From Puniceibacterium sp. IMCC21224 (GTDB lineage Bacteria > Pseudomonadota > Alphaproteobacteria > Rhodobacterales > Rhodobacteraceae): 64,000 nt of DNA. The stretch spans positions 1,922,001 through 1,986,000 of the forward strand of contig NZ_LDPY01000001.1 of the NCBI RefSeq assembly GCF_001038505.1. Direction: 5' to 3'. The position numbers were made by a program, and so were the translations under genes. This document shows positions 16,873 through 26,208 of the stretch, in pieces (within the stretch, counting starts at the first letter, position 1; every line of letters starts with the position of its first letter). The notes under the pieces were generated by a model, which did no database searches, was not told the DNA's origin, and saw only the letters and a program-made list of their open reading frames with translations.

Positions 16873-19335
16873 TCAGGGGGTGACCAGCCGGGTCACCCCG
16901 ACCGATGCGGCCCGCGCGAGGTCGATATCCAGCGACATCGGTATATATTCACCGCGCCGCCACAACTCGCCCAGATCATCATAGTGTCGCGACAGAAAAT
17001 GCCCTGACTGACCTGTGGCATTGATGTAAACTGATGAATCCGGGTCGGCAAAATCATAGACTCCGCGATACCCCGCCGCGTGAACATTCTGGAACGGGGC
17101 AGGATCCTTGCCGGAGGTGCGTCCGCGTTCCAGCGTATTGTCGCCGCCGCTGGTGCTTTGCCGGATGTTCACGAAATACCTTAGAACCGGCACATCACCG
17201 AGTACCGGATGATCATGCGTGGCCTGATGCGCGTCGCCCCAGCGCAGGCTTTCCAGCGCCGGGCCGTAGGTCTCTCCTATCCACACCAGCGCATCGTCCA
17301 GTGCGAGGCGCGAGATGTCAGAGCAGGTTTCCTTGGCGGCTGAGCGCAGGATGTCGCACCAGGCCGCGGCGCCGTCCACATCGCGATAGACCCGCTCGAT
17401 GAATAGCGGCTCCACATGGTCGAATTTATCCGCAAGCGGCCCCAGATCGTCACGGATCAGTCTGTCCTGTAGCGCGCGCAGCCAGGCGGCATAGATCAGC
17501 GGTTCGGGCAGATGTTCGTTCATCTCGCCGTTCCAGTTGGCCAGCAGCGCCAATGCGCGCTGGCGCTGGCGCTCGGGGGTGCCGTCGGGGGCGGCCTCTC
17601 CGGTGAACCACAGATCGGCACCGATCAGCGGCAGCAAGGCGCGCGCAGTGATCGACACGGTATCAAGCTGCGCCTCGATGAAACTATCGCGGGTGTGGAC
17701 CTCGCGGCCCTGCATCAGCCCCTCCCAGCGCATGATGCGTTGGCTGTCGCCCCAGTCGAACGAGACGTGCAACGGAAAGGGGCGATCGACAATCTTGTTG
17801 TTGGTGTTGCCGACGATACCGCCAGAGGGGGCGACAAATTCGGGATTGGCGGAATAGGGCAGGACGCCTTGCCAGCGGTTTGACGCGATCCAGCCGGGGC
17901 TGGGCATGCGGCCCTTGCTCTGGTGCCCGGCGTCGCGGCGCGGCATGGCACCGACGGTCTTGAGCGCGATGGTGTCCGCGTCGATCAGCGTCAGGTTCTG
18001 CGACGGCGCGATGTAGGCGGCAGAGACGTCCAGCGCCTCGGCTACAGATGCGGCATGCATCAGCCCCACAGCGGCACTGACCGATGTGTCGCGGGATGAC
18101 AGCGCCGTCCAGGCGAGCGATGCAACATGCCCCGGCGGTGTGATGGTGGACAGGCCAAAGTCACTGCCCGACAGCACTGGGCCATTGTCGGTCCAGCGCA
18201 GGGTCAGCGTGACCGGAGCCGCGCCTTTGATGTCAATGATCGAGCGGCGGGTGACAAAGCGTTTGAACCCGTCCGGGGTGCGGTATTCCTCGGGGTTTTC
18301 AGGGTTCAATTCTTCGATATACAGGTCCTGATCGTCAAGGTAGGACGAGGTCAGGCCCCAGCCCAGGTTCTCTGAGCGGCCGACCATGATGGCGGGAATG
18401 CCGGGGATCGACCCGCCAATGACCCCACCCGAACTAAGCTGCATCCGTGCCAGATACCAGATCGACGGCGCGGTCAGTCCCAGATGCGGGTCGTTGGCCA
18501 GCAAGGTGCCGCCCGACGCGGACCGTGATGGCGCGGCGGCCCAGGCGTTTGAGGCACCTGATAACCCGCGCGGCTGCACCGGCATCAGCATGTCCTGGCC
18601 GGGCGATTGTGCGTTGGCGTAACGTGGCAAGTCAGGAAAGAGTGCCGCATATTCCGGCAGCGCCGCGACGCCCTGGCCCGGAATATCGGGCAGGATATCC
18701 GCCAGCCGGTCGAGATCAGGCAGTAACAGTGATGTGCGGGCCCGCAGCACTTCTTCGCCCATCTGACCAGAAAGTTGCAGTGCCATAAGTTTGACCACGG
18801 CGATGGAATCTGCGGGTTGCCACGGTGACAGCGGTGCGTTGAACAGGAAAAACTCGGGCGCGCCGCGACCCAGGGAATCGGCATTGATCTCGGCAATCCT
18901 GGCATTCACCCCGGCGGCATAACTTTCCAACGCATCGCGGGTGCGGGGATCCTGTGCTGCCACCGATTGTACCGCCAGTGGATAGAGGTCGAGCCGACGC
19001 AGCAGCTTGTCGGTTTCCAGCGTGCGGGTGCCAAATATTTCGGACAGGCGACCCTGTGCAGTACGGCGCAGCAGCGTCATCTGCCACAACCGGTCTTGGG
19101 CATGCACGTAGCCAAGGCCGAAAAACGCATCACGGTCAGACGCGGCCATGATATGCGGCACGTCGGAATTGTCGCGCACAATCTCCAGATCCGCAGTCAG
19201 GCCGGACACGGCCAACGTTTTGTCATAGTCGGGCAGGGATCGGGATCCAAGGTAATAGACGACGACCACAACAAGCACCGCCAGCGCGATTGCGGCGCTG
19301 GTCAGCCGAAGCAGCCATCGAAAGAGCAGGGCCAT
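16873..19335 (-). CDS. Penicillin-acylase family N-terminal nucleophile hydrolase
   Basis: The 820-residue protein has one N-terminal membrane segment (about residues 8-30, probably an uncleaved anchor or signal), an alpha chain with the GLGYVHAQDRLWQM signature, and a putative autocleavage site at Gly-Ala|Ser262-Asn-Ala-Trp. Ser262 would be the catalytic nucleophile of the beta chain. Family members cleave amide bonds of beta-lactams, acyl-homoserine lactones or other N-acyl compounds in the periplasm. Quorum quenching is therefore possible, but the substrate is not evident. It stands alone, convergent with hflX and divergent from the reductase gene. Confidence 0.9.
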   Translation of the reverse strand: MALLFRWLLRLTSAAIALAVLVVVVVYYLGSRSLPDYDKTLAVSGLTADLEIVRDNSDVPHIMAASDRDAFFGLGYVHAQDRLWQMTLLRRTAQGRLSEIFGTRTLETDKLLRRLDLYPLAVQSVAAQDPRTRDALESYAAGVNARIAEINADSLGRGAPEFFLFNAPLSPWQPADSIAVVKLMALQLSGQMGEEVLRARTSLLLPDLDRLADILPDIPGQGVAALPEYAALFPDLPRYANAQSPGQDMLMPVQPRGLSGASNAWAAAPSRSASGGTLLANDPHLGLTAPSIWYLARMQLSSGGVIGGSIPGIPAIMVGRSENLGWGLTSSYLDDQDLYIEELNPENPEEYRTPDGFKRFVTRRSIIDIKGAAPVTLTLRWTDNGPVLSGSDFGLSTITPPGHVASLAWTALSSRDTSVSAAVGLMHAASVAEALDVSAAYIAPSQNLTLIDADTIALKTVGAMPRRDAGHQSKGRMPSPGWIASNRWQGVLPYSANPEFVAPSGGIVGNTNNKIVDRPFPLHVSFDWGDSQRIMRWEGLMQGREVHTRDSFIEAQLDTVSITARALLPLIGADLWFTGEAAPDGTPERQRQRALALLANWNGEMNEHLPEPLIYAAWLRALQDRLIRDDLGPLADKFDHVEPLFIERVYRDVDGAAAWCDILRSAAKETCSDISRLALDDALVWIGETYGPALESLRWGDAHQATHDHPVLGDVPVLRYFVNIRQSTSGGDNTLERGRTSGKDPAPFQNVHAAGYRGVYDFADPDSSVYINATGQSGHFLSRHYDDLGELWRRGEYIPMSLDIDLARAASVGVTRLVTP

Positions 19336-19461
19336 GTCCGTCTCCGTCTTGCGCAGCAGGTTGGCGCCGCGATCTACGCGTTACCGCGCCACAGCGCCCT
19401 TGCCAAGGGGGGCGGAGAGCGGCAAGACAGCGGGGTAAAGCTGAATGAGAGGGGTATTCAA

Positions 19462-20334
19462 ATGGCAAAGGTCGCATTTCTGGGGCTGGGAGTGATGGGC
19501 GCGCCGATGGCCGGACATCTGGTCAAAGCCGACCACGAGGTGACAGTCTACAACCGTACAGCGGCTCGGGCTGAGGCTTGGGTGGCTGCGAACGGAGGCA
19601 CATTTGCCGCGACGCCGCAAGCGGCGGCGAAAGATGCCGAGTTTGTCATGTCGTGCGTCGGAAACGACGACGACCTGCGCTCTGTTTGCCTGGGCGAGGC
19701 TGGCGCGTTTGCCGGAATGACGCGTGGTGCAATCTTTGTCGACCACACCACTGTATCGGCCAAAGTTACAGCCGAACTGTATGATACGGCCAGCGAGCAG
19801 GGAATCCCGTTCGTCGATGCACCGATTTCGGGCGGGCAGGCAGGGGCCGAAAACGGGGCGCTGTCCGTGATGTGCGGCGGCGATCAGGCGGCGTTTGATG
19901 CCGCTGTGCCGGTCATTGACGCCTATGCGCGGATCTGCAAACGCATCGGTGATAGCGGCGCGGGGCAGATGACCAAGATGTGCAACCAGATCGCTATTGC
20001 CGGTCTGGTACAGGGGCTGTCCGAGGCACTTCACTTTGCCGAGAAGGCGGGGCTGGATGGCCGCGCCGTGGTTGAAGTGATCTCGCAGGGTGCTGCTGGG
20101 TCATGGCAGATGGCCAACCGGTACGAGACGATGCTGGACGATCATTTTGAGCACGGATTTGCAGTGAACTGGATGCGTAAAGATCTGGGTATCTGTCTTG
20201 AGGCAGCGAACGAGGTGCAGGCCTCCCTGCCTGTGACCGCACTGGTTGATCAATTCTACAAGGACGTACAACGGTTAGGTGGTGGTCGCTGGGATACGTC
20301 TAGCTTGATCAAACGCTTGAACTCCTTCGGTTGA
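19462..20334 (+). CDS. NAD(P)-dependent beta-hydroxyacid dehydrogenase (MmsB/GarR family)
   Basis: The 290-residue enzyme belongs to the 3-hydroxyisobutyrate/tartronate-semialdehyde reductase family. It has the Rossmann motif FLGLGVMGAPMAGHL (residues 5-19), the substrate-binding segment FVDAPISGGQAGAENG, and the catalytic Lys region GAGQMTKMCNQI. The ATG follows GAGAGGGG at a good distance. The frame is open far upstream but overlaps the divergent acylase gene, so it is not used. No valine- or glycerate-catabolic genes are adjacent, so the substrate is unassigned. Confidence 0.9.
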   Translation: MAKVAFLGLGVMGAPMAGHLVKADHEVTVYNRTAARAEAWVAANGGTFAATPQAAAKDAEFVMSCVGNDDDLRSVCLGEAGAFAGMTRGAIFVDHTTVSAKVTAELYDTASEQGIPFVDAPISGGQAGAENGALSVMCGGDQAAFDAAVPVIDAYARICKRIGDSGAGQMTKMCNQIAIAGLVQGLSEALHFAEKAGLDGRAVVEVISQGAAGSWQMANRYETMLDDHFEHGFAVNWMRKDLGICLEAANEVQASLPVTALVDQFYKDVQRLGGGRWDTSSLIKRLNSFG

Positions 20335-20343
20335 GGCGCGCCC

Positions 20344-20382
20344 GAAAACGCTTCGACGAAGCGTTTTCACCGCCTCCGGCGG
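20344..20382. repeat. Paired hairpins, copy 1
   Basis: A perfect 12-bp inverted repeat (GAAAACGCTTCG / CGAAGCGTTTTC around one base, 20344-20368) is followed by a second hairpin, CCGCC-TCC-GGCGG (20370-20382). The first starts 9 bp after the reductase stop codon and ends in TTTTC, so it could serve as a bidirectional terminator. A second copy of the same 12-bp arms lies 75 bp further on. Confidence 0.75.
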
Positions 20383-20418
20383 GGGACATGCTACAGACCT
20401 CAAATGTGAGAGCTGTTC

Positions 20419-20457
20419 GAAAACGCTTCGTCGAAGCGTTTTCTGAGGCGTCGCCTC
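20419..20457. repeat. Paired hairpins, copy 2
   Basis: The same 12-bp arms recur (20419-20443), this time with T instead of A at the centre. They are again followed after one base by a smaller GC palindrome, GAGGCG-T-CGCCTC (20445-20457). The identical arms and the repeated large-plus-small hairpin layout point to a REP-like family element rather than chance. Confidence 0.75.
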
Positions 20458-20909
20458 TCTACATCTGAGGCCATCTTTGCTGAACGTAATGCAATCAATG
20501 CGTGTTTTCGACTTTTCGACGCAGACGGCGATTGCCCATTGTCATCCGCCCGCCGCTGGCTTTATGCTTGTCCACAGGATTTTGCATTATGGTGCAGGCC
20601 GCACAAGTTTCGCTGGACAGACACGGGGCAGGACATCCTGACCGCTGGACAGACCTATCAGGCCGCAAGGCCGCCAAATTCGCCCGGCTGCTGCAATGCA
20701 TCAGGCATCACATGGGCGCAACCGGATCACGATCTTGGTTTGCGTCGGAGAAGAACCGCGATGAAGCGCGCCACCTTTGAGAGGCAATACGCCATGGACC
20801 CCGGGTCCGTGCATGCCCGTGCGCCTTTGTTCGCCCAGACAAGTCACCACCTTTCCGCGTCGCGCCCCTTTCTAAGGTCCGGCGCGCGTCTGGTGTGCAA
20901 ACGGAAAAC

Positions 20910-23888
20910 ATGCCCAAGAAAATGCTTATCGACGCCACCCACGCGGAAGAAACCCGCGTTGTGGTGGTGGATGGAAACAAGGTCGAGGAATTCGATTTTG
21001 AATCTGAAAACAAACGCCAGCTCGCTGGTAACATCTACCTTGCCAAGGTAACCCGGGTCGAACCGTCGCTTCAGGCCGCGTTTGTCGATTACGGCGGAAA
21101 CCGCCACGGTTTTCTGGCTTTTTCGGAAATCCACACCGATTATTATCAGATCCCCATTGCCGACCGTCAGGCGTTGATGGAGGAGGAGCAGGCCTATGCC
21201 GAAGCTCAGAATCGCGACGAGGACGAGGAAAAGCCGAAAGCCCGCTCGCGCAGCCGTTCCAGGTCGCGCAGTACCACCAAACCCGCCAGCACCACGAGTG
21301 ATGACAAGACCACGACACAGGATGTCGCGGAAGAAATCACCGGGATGGAGACCATCGATCTGGACGACGATGTCGCCGCCGATGACGAAGGACTGTCGCC
21401 GATGGAGACGGTGGCCGACACCCCCGTCGCTGAGCCTGCAGATAATCCTTCGCAAGAGAGTAATGCTGCAGACGAGAGCGCCTCTGTGGCGGACGAGTCT
21501 CAGGCTGAAGCATCCGAGGGGGATGCCGCCAGCCCATCTGCTGATCCTTCGGCACGGGATGAAAGCATCGAGTCGGTCGCGGATGACGACACCGAAGAGG
21601 ATCTTCGCCCGGTGCGCAAACCGCGCCCGCGTCGCTACAAGATTCAGGAAGTCATCAAGGTTCGCCAGATCCTGCTGGTGCAGGTCGTCAAGGAAGAGCG
21701 TGGCAACAAAGGCGCCGCACTGACCACTTACCTCAGCCTTGCCGGTCGCTACTGCGTCCTGATGCCCAACACGGCCCGTGGCGGCGGTATCAGCCGCAAG
21801 ATCACCAATGCCGCTGATCGCTCCAAGCTCAAGGAAATTGCCCAGAGCATCGAAGTCCCCAAAGGTGCCGGCCTGATCGTGCGCACCGCCGGTGCCAAGC
21901 GCACCAAGACCGAGATCAAGCGCGACTACGAATACCTCCAGCGCCTATGGGAACAGATCCGCGAATTGACACTGAAGAGCATCGCGCCTGCCAAGATTTA
22001 TGAAGAAGGCGACCTGATCAAGCGCTCGATCCGCGATCTCTATAACCGTGATATCGACGAGGTCTTTGTCGAGGGCGAACGCGGCTACCGCATCGCCAAG
22101 GACTTTATGAAGATGATCATGCCGTCGCATGCCGTCAACGTGAAGCATTACCGCGAGTCGATGCCGCTGTTCGCGCGTTATCAGGTGGAAAGCTATCTCA
22201 GCTCGATGTTCAACCCGACGGTGCAGTTGAAATCCGGCGGCTACATCGTGATCGGTGTGACTGAGGCGCTTGTGGCGATCGACGTCAACTCGGGTCGCGC
22301 CACCAAGGAAGGTTCGATCGAGGATACCGCGACCAAGACCAACCTGGAAGCCGCCGAAGAGGTCGCACGACAGTTGCGTTTGCGCGATTTAGCTGGTCTG
22401 ATCGTTATCGATTTCATCGACATGGACGAGCGCAAGAACAACCTCGCCGTCGAGAAAAAGATCAAGGACAAGCTCAAGACCGACCGCGCCCGCATCCAGG
22501 TTGGTCGCATCAGCGGTTTTGGTCTGCTTGAAATGTCGCGCCAGCGTCTGCGCCCCGGCATGATCGAGGCGACCACCGCACCATGCCCGTCTTGCCATGG
22601 TACGGGTCTCATTCGGTCGGACGACAACCTTGCCCTGCAAGTGCTGCGTCAGATCGAAGAGGAAGGTGTGCGCAAGCGGTCGCGTGAGGTGCTGATCAAA
22701 TGCCCGGTCGGTATCGCCAATTATCTAATGAACCAGAAGCGTGAGCACATCGCTCAGATCGAACTGCGTTACGGTATGGCCGTGCGGATCGAAGGCGATC
22801 CGCATCTGGTCAGCCCGGATTTCTCGATGGAGAAGTTCAAGACTGCGACCCGCTCGGTCCCCGAAGTGTCAGCGCATGTTGTGTCGGTCGACACCTCGCT
22901 GATGGATCAGATCGACGAAGACAACAACTATGACGACGATGACGTGCCGGACGCCGAACTGGTCAGCGAAGAGCTCGAGGCTGAGACCGCGAATGAAACC
23001 GGTTCCGTGGCCCAGGACGCCAATGGCGACGAAGGCAAACCCAAAAAACGTCGCCGTCGGCGGCGTCGCAGTCGTGGCAAGTCGGCTCAGGAGGGGGATG
23101 ACGCGTCGAATGCGGACGAGTCCGGATCGGACGCGCCCGAGGCTGATCAACCCGCAACGGCAGATGTCGCGTCTGAGGAAACCCCTGCGGCGGATACCGG
23201 GCCGGTTGAGGCGCCGACTGAGGCTGTTGAACCGGTCGCAGAGCCCGAAGTAAAGCAGGCAGAGCCAGTAGCGGAAGAAGAGGCGCCAAAGCCGAAACCC
23301 CGGACACGGTCGCGGTCGCGTAAAAAGCCGGTTGCGGCAGAAGATGCAACACCAGACGAGGTGACTGCCAGCGGCGAGGTTGACGATGCACCCGCGGCCA
23401 AGCCGAAGCCAAAGCCGCGCACGCGCAGAAGCAAGAAAGCCGCTGAGCCCGTTGTTGAGCCAGTCGCGGAGATTGCAGTGGACGCGACCACAGAGCAACC
23501 GGCGATAACTTCCTCCGAAGAGCTGGTGCGCGTCGAGGCGGATGACGTTCAAAAGCCAGAGCCGGTGGCAGAAGTGTCGGCAGATCCCATTGCCGAGGCT
23601 GCGCCGGAACCCGTCCCTGAGGCGGCATCCGACCCGGTCGTCGAGTCCGAGCCGACGACGCAGACCAAAGCCGACCCTGAACCGGTTATGCAACCCACAG
23701 CTGATGCAGCGCCAGTAGTCGACGCGGATGCGGCCCCGGAACCTGCGGCCCCGGAACCTGCGGGCGCGACTCCTGAACCGGCGGTCGCAGAGGCGGAACC
23801 TGACAGAGAGCTTGAGGCGGCTGAGGTCAGCGACGAGGCAGACGACACCAAGCCGAAGAAACGCGGCTGGTGGTCGATGGGACGCTAA
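20910..23888 (+). CDS. rne: Ribonuclease E
   Basis: The 992-residue endoribonuclease initiates mRNA decay and rRNA and tRNA processing. The N-terminal S1 domain starts near residue 39 (GNIYLAKVTRVEPSLQAAFVDYG). It is split by an acidic Ser/Asp/Glu-rich insertion of roughly 155 residues (about 85-240) before resuming at IKVRQILLVQV. The catalytic DNase-I-like domain carries metal ligands Asp458 (AIDVNSGR) and Asp501 (VIDFIDMDE). The zinc-link CPSC is at 559-562. The C-terminal third is low-complexity Ala/Pro/Glu with an arginine-rich KKRRRRRRRSRGK patch, the expected degradosome scaffold. The start is the ATG giving MPKKMLIDA; a GTG five codons earlier is possible. Confidence 0.95.
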   Translation: MPKKMLIDATHAEETRVVVVDGNKVEEFDFESENKRQLAGNIYLAKVTRVEPSLQAAFVDYGGNRHGFLAFSEIHTDYYQIPIADRQALMEEEQAYAEAQNRDEDEEKPKARSRSRSRSRSTTKPASTTSDDKTTTQDVAEEITGMETIDLDDDVAADDEGLSPMETVADTPVAEPADNPSQESNAADESASVADESQAEASEGDAASPSADPSARDESIESVADDDTEEDLRPVRKPRPRRYKIQEVIKVRQILLVQVVKEERGNKGAALTTYLSLAGRYCVLMPNTARGGGISRKITNAADRSKLKEIAQSIEVPKGAGLIVRTAGAKRTKTEIKRDYEYLQRLWEQIRELTLKSIAPAKIYEEGDLIKRSIRDLYNRDIDEVFVEGERGYRIAKDFMKMIMPSHAVNVKHYRESMPLFARYQVESYLSSMFNPTVQLKSGGYIVIGVTEALVAIDVNSGRATKEGSIEDTATKTNLEAAEEVARQLRLRDLAGLIVIDFIDMDERKNNLAVEKKIKDKLKTDRARIQVGRISGFGLLEMSRQRLRPGMIEATTAPCPSCHGTGLIRSDDNLALQVLRQIEEEGVRKRSREVLIKCPVGIANYLMNQKREHIAQIELRYGMAVRIEGDPHLVSPDFSMEKFKTATRSVPEVSAHVVSVDTSLMDQIDEDNNYDDDDVPDAELVSEELEAETANETGSVAQDANGDEGKPKKRRRRRRRSRGKSAQEGDDASNADESGSDAPEADQPATADVASEETPAADTGPVEAPTEAVEPVAEPEVKQAEPVAEEEAPKPKPRTRSRSRKKPVAAEDATPDEVTASGEVDDAPAAKPKPKPRTRRSKKAAEPVVEPVAEIAVDATTEQPAITSSEELVRVEADDVQKPEPVAEVSADPIAEAAPEPVPEAASDPVVESEPTTQTKADPEPVMQPTADAAPVVDADAAPEPAAPEPAGATPEPAVAEAEPDRELEAAEVSDEADDTKPKKRGWWSMGR

Positions 23889-23907
23889 GACGCGCCAAGA
23901 GCGATTC

Positions 23908-23942
23908 AAAAAACGCCCCGGCACTGTGTCCGGGGCGTTTTT
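23908..23942 (+). terminator. Intrinsic terminator after rne
   Basis: An ACGCCCCGG / CCGGGGCGT stem with an eight-base loop is preceded by six A and followed by a T-run, 20 bp after the rne stop. The A-tract and T-tract on the two sides make it usable in both directions. It therefore also serves the convergent TusA-like gene. Confidence 0.9.
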
Positions 23943-23995
23943 GCATTCTGCGAGTGTTGTTTTGCGCAACCCTCTCGCGCGGCGGGAATGAGCTG

Positions 23996-24220
23996 TCAGC
24001 CGCCTTTGCGAATGATCCAGACCGTGTCGGTCCCGTCCTGGGTGCTGCTGTCCAGTGCATGACCTGCCTCGGCGCAGAAATGCGGGACGTCAATCACTGC
24101 GGCGGGATCATCGGTCCGCAGTCGCAGGGTGTCGCCGCCCGGCAGTGCCATCAACCGTTTGCGCGCCTTGAGAACGGGCAGGGGGCACAATAGCCCGGTG
24201 GCGTCGAGATCATGGATCAT
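23996..24220 (-). CDS. TusA-family sulfur carrier protein
   Basis: The 74-residue protein is a SirA/TusA/YeeD-type sulfur carrier with the signature Cys12-Pro-Leu-Pro-Val-Leu-Lys-Ala-Arg-Lys. The cysteine carries persulfide sulfur. TusA proper relays sulfur for tRNA thiolation; other members serve sulfur oxidation or molybdenum cofactor synthesis. The start is the ATG giving MIHDLDATGLLC. The frame extends 18 codons further upstream without family resemblance. It diverges from ccdA, a thiol-redox gene, which weakly suggests a shared sulfur or redox context. Confidence 0.88.
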   Translation of the reverse strand: MIHDLDATGLLCPLPVLKARKRLMALPGGDTLRLRTDDPAAVIDVPHFCAEAGHALDSSTQDGTDTVWIIRKGG

Positions 24221-24406
24221 GCAAGGGCCCTTTGCCGTTTGCGATTGGTCTGAAACGGACGCATTGAGCGACACGCGTCAAGCCGGTAAAGCCTGATATT
24301 GTAACACAAATGCCCGCCGTATCCGGATTTAGGCGCTCTGTTACAAGCTGTCCACAGCGTTGTGACCGGCGCATGGGTGACGCGCGCGGCACAACCCTCT
24401 AAGACC

Positions 24407-25165
24407 ATGATCATGTTTGGAATCGAGATCATCGACGCAGGGCTGATCCCTGCGATGTTCGTGGCGCTGTTGGCCGGGGTGATTTCATTCCTTAGCCCCT
24501 GCGTATTGCCGATCGTGCCGCCATATCTGGCCTTTATGTCCGGCGTCAGCGTGTCCGACATGCAAGGCGGGGGTTCAGCCCGGATGCGGGCGGTGACGGC
24601 GGCGCTGTTCTTTGTGATGGGTCTGTCCACGGTGTTTTTGCTGCTGGGGTTCACCGCATCGGCGTTTGGCATGTTTTTCCTGCAAAATCAGGTGTTGATG
24701 TCGCGGATTTCCGGCGTTGTCGTCATCATTTTTGGGCTGCATTTCCTGGGCATTTTCCGCATTCCGTTCCTTGATCGCGAGGCGCGGATCGAAGCGGGCG
24801 ACAGTGGTGGATCTGCCTTTGGTGCCTATGTTCTGGGGCTGGCCTTTGCCTTTGGCTGGACACCGTGCATTGGCCCGCAACTGGGCGCGATCCTCAGCCT
24901 TGCAGCGTCCGAGGCATCTGTGACGCGTGGTACTTTGCTTTTGGGGGTTTATGCGGCGGGGCTGGGCATTCCGTTTCTGCTGGCGGCGCTGTTCCTGTCG
25001 CGTGCCATGACGTTGATGAACCGGATCAAGAAACATATGAAGATGATCGAGCGGGTGATGGGCGCGCTGCTGCTGGCGGTGGGCCTCGCGCTGGTTACTG
25101 GCGCGTTCACAACCCTCTCGTTCTGGCTGCTCGAGACGTTTCCGGCGCTGGGGCAGTTGGGCTGA
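24407..25165 (+). CDS. ccdA: Thiol-disulfide membrane transporter CcdA
   Basis: The 252-residue protein is a CcdA/DsbD-beta-like membrane protein with six hydrophobic segments. Two conserved cysteines lie in LSPCVLPIVPPYLAF (first helix) and FGWTPCIGPQLG (fourth helix). CcdA moves reducing equivalents across the inner membrane for cytochrome c maturation. Start codons at 24407 and 24413 (MIMFGIEII or MFGIEII) are both plausible, and neither has a strong ribosome-binding site. An upstream GTG at 24362 is less likely. Confidence 0.9.
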   Translation: MIMFGIEIIDAGLIPAMFVALLAGVISFLSPCVLPIVPPYLAFMSGVSVSDMQGGGSARMRAVTAALFFVMGLSTVFLLLGFTASAFGMFFLQNQVLMSRISGVVVIIFGLHFLGIFRIPFLDREARIEAGDSGGSAFGAYVLGLAFAFGWTPCIGPQLGAILSLAASEASVTRGTLLLGVYAAGLGIPFLLAALFLSRAMTLMNRIKKHMKMIERVMGALLLAVGLALVTGAFTTLSFWLLETFPALGQLG

Positions 25166-25216
25166 TCGCAGCAGGCTGTGGGTCTGGCGGCGCAAAATCA
25201 CGGGTATCGCGCCCGG

Positions 25217-26131
25217 TCACGACAGCTGAAAACGGCTCGTGGATCTGAGGGAGCCGTTGTGTACCACCTTCGATTTAGTCACCAAATCAACAAGGTGCGC
25301 CAGCGTGTTGCGCGCCGCCGCAGGTAGCAGATCTGGCGGTATCTCAGTGTAGATCTGTGCTGCCAGTGTGGCGGCATCGGCAGGGCCAGAGCCAAGCGCG
25401 GCAAGAATCTGCGCCTCGCGGCTTTGACGATGGCTGATCAGCCAGTCGATGCGGGTTAACGGTTCGTTGATCGGCGCCCCGTGGCCGGGATGCAGCCGGG
25501 CCCAATTGCCAGCCCGGACCCGCGCGCAAGACGCCATGAAATCCGTCAGATCGCCATCCGGGGGCGAAACCAGTGACGTTGCCCATCCCATCACCAGATC
25601 GCCGCAAAACAGTTGCTGACCCCAGCCCAGTGCGATGTGATTGCCAAAATGCCCCGGCGTGTGCAACACTTCCAGATCCCAGCCATCGCCCGAGATCACC
25701 GCGCCGTCGGGTACCGCGATATCCGGCATGAACGCGAAATCCACGCCTTCGCCACCTTCCATCAGACCGGAATCGGCCAGTCGCTGCATCACCGCGCTGC
25801 GCCCGGCCTGTGCGTCGCCAAAGGCCAATACCGGCGCTCCGGTCGCTCGGGATAGGGCGCGCGACAGCGGTGAATGATCCCGGTGTGCGTGGGTTACAAT
25901 GATATGGCTGATGCTCTGACCGGGTTTGAGGGCCGCCAGAATCGCCGCGAGATGCGTGGGATCATCCGGACCGGGATCAATCACAGCCAGCGCGCGTTCG
26001 CCGAGCAAATAGGTATTGGTGCCACGAAAGGTCATCGCCGATGGGTTCGGTGCCACGATCCTGCGCAGCCCCGGCCTCAGGGTGTCGGTCAGACCGTGCT
26101 GGGGGCGGAATGACGGATCGGGATCTTGCAT
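25217..26131 (-). CDS. Metallo-beta-lactamase-fold hydrolase (LACTB2-like)
   Basis: The 304-residue protein has an MBL fold with the metal-binding THAHRDHSPLS (HAHRDH at 81-86), a later TPGHFGNHI histidine, GDLVMGW and HPGHGAPI. A C-terminal winged-helix-like tail (about residues 225-295) resembles the LACTB2/GloB-like group, which contains RNA- and thioester-hydrolysing members. The substrate is not assignable from sequence. It diverges from the EnvZ-like kinase across 77 bp. Confidence 0.88.
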   Translation of the reverse strand: MQDPDPSFRPQHGLTDTLRPGLRRIVAPNPSAMTFRGTNTYLLGERALAVIDPGPDDPTHLAAILAALKPGQSISHIIVTHAHRDHSPLSRALSRATGAPVLAFGDAQAGRSAVMQRLADSGLMEGGEGVDFAFMPDIAVPDGAVISGDGWDLEVLHTPGHFGNHIALGWGQQLFCGDLVMGWATSLVSPPDGDLTDFMASCARVRAGNWARLHPGHGAPINEPLTRIDWLISHRQSREAQILAALGSGPADAATLAAQIYTEIPPDLLPAAARNTLAHLVDLVTKSKVVHNGSLRSTSRFQLS

Positions 26132-26208
26132 GGCGCGGGCTTTCTGAGTGGGGACGTAAACGGCATTATGGCATGGTGCACAGCGTCGGCTTTGGATAGC
26201 TTTAGCGC

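Larger units (their letters stand above)
20335..20909. other. Long intergenic region and probable rne leader
   Basis: This 575-bp gap separates the reductase from rne. Its first 125 bp hold four short palindromes, annotated separately. The rest shows no convincing gene: the open frames across 20500-21050 have no family resemblance and run into rne in the wrong frame. A long rne leader would fit the autoregulation of rne mRNA known in E. coli, but no specific element can be recognised here. Confidence 0.5.

Noticed and set aside
20568-20580. A DnaA-box-like TTGTCCACA
   Set aside because: It is a single imperfect match without neighbouring boxes, dnaA, parAB or an AT-rich unwinding element, so there is no support for an origin.
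20502-21051. Overlapping open frames in the rne leader
   Set aside because: They lack ribosome-binding sites and family resemblance, are rich in Arg and Cys, and run into rne out of frame.
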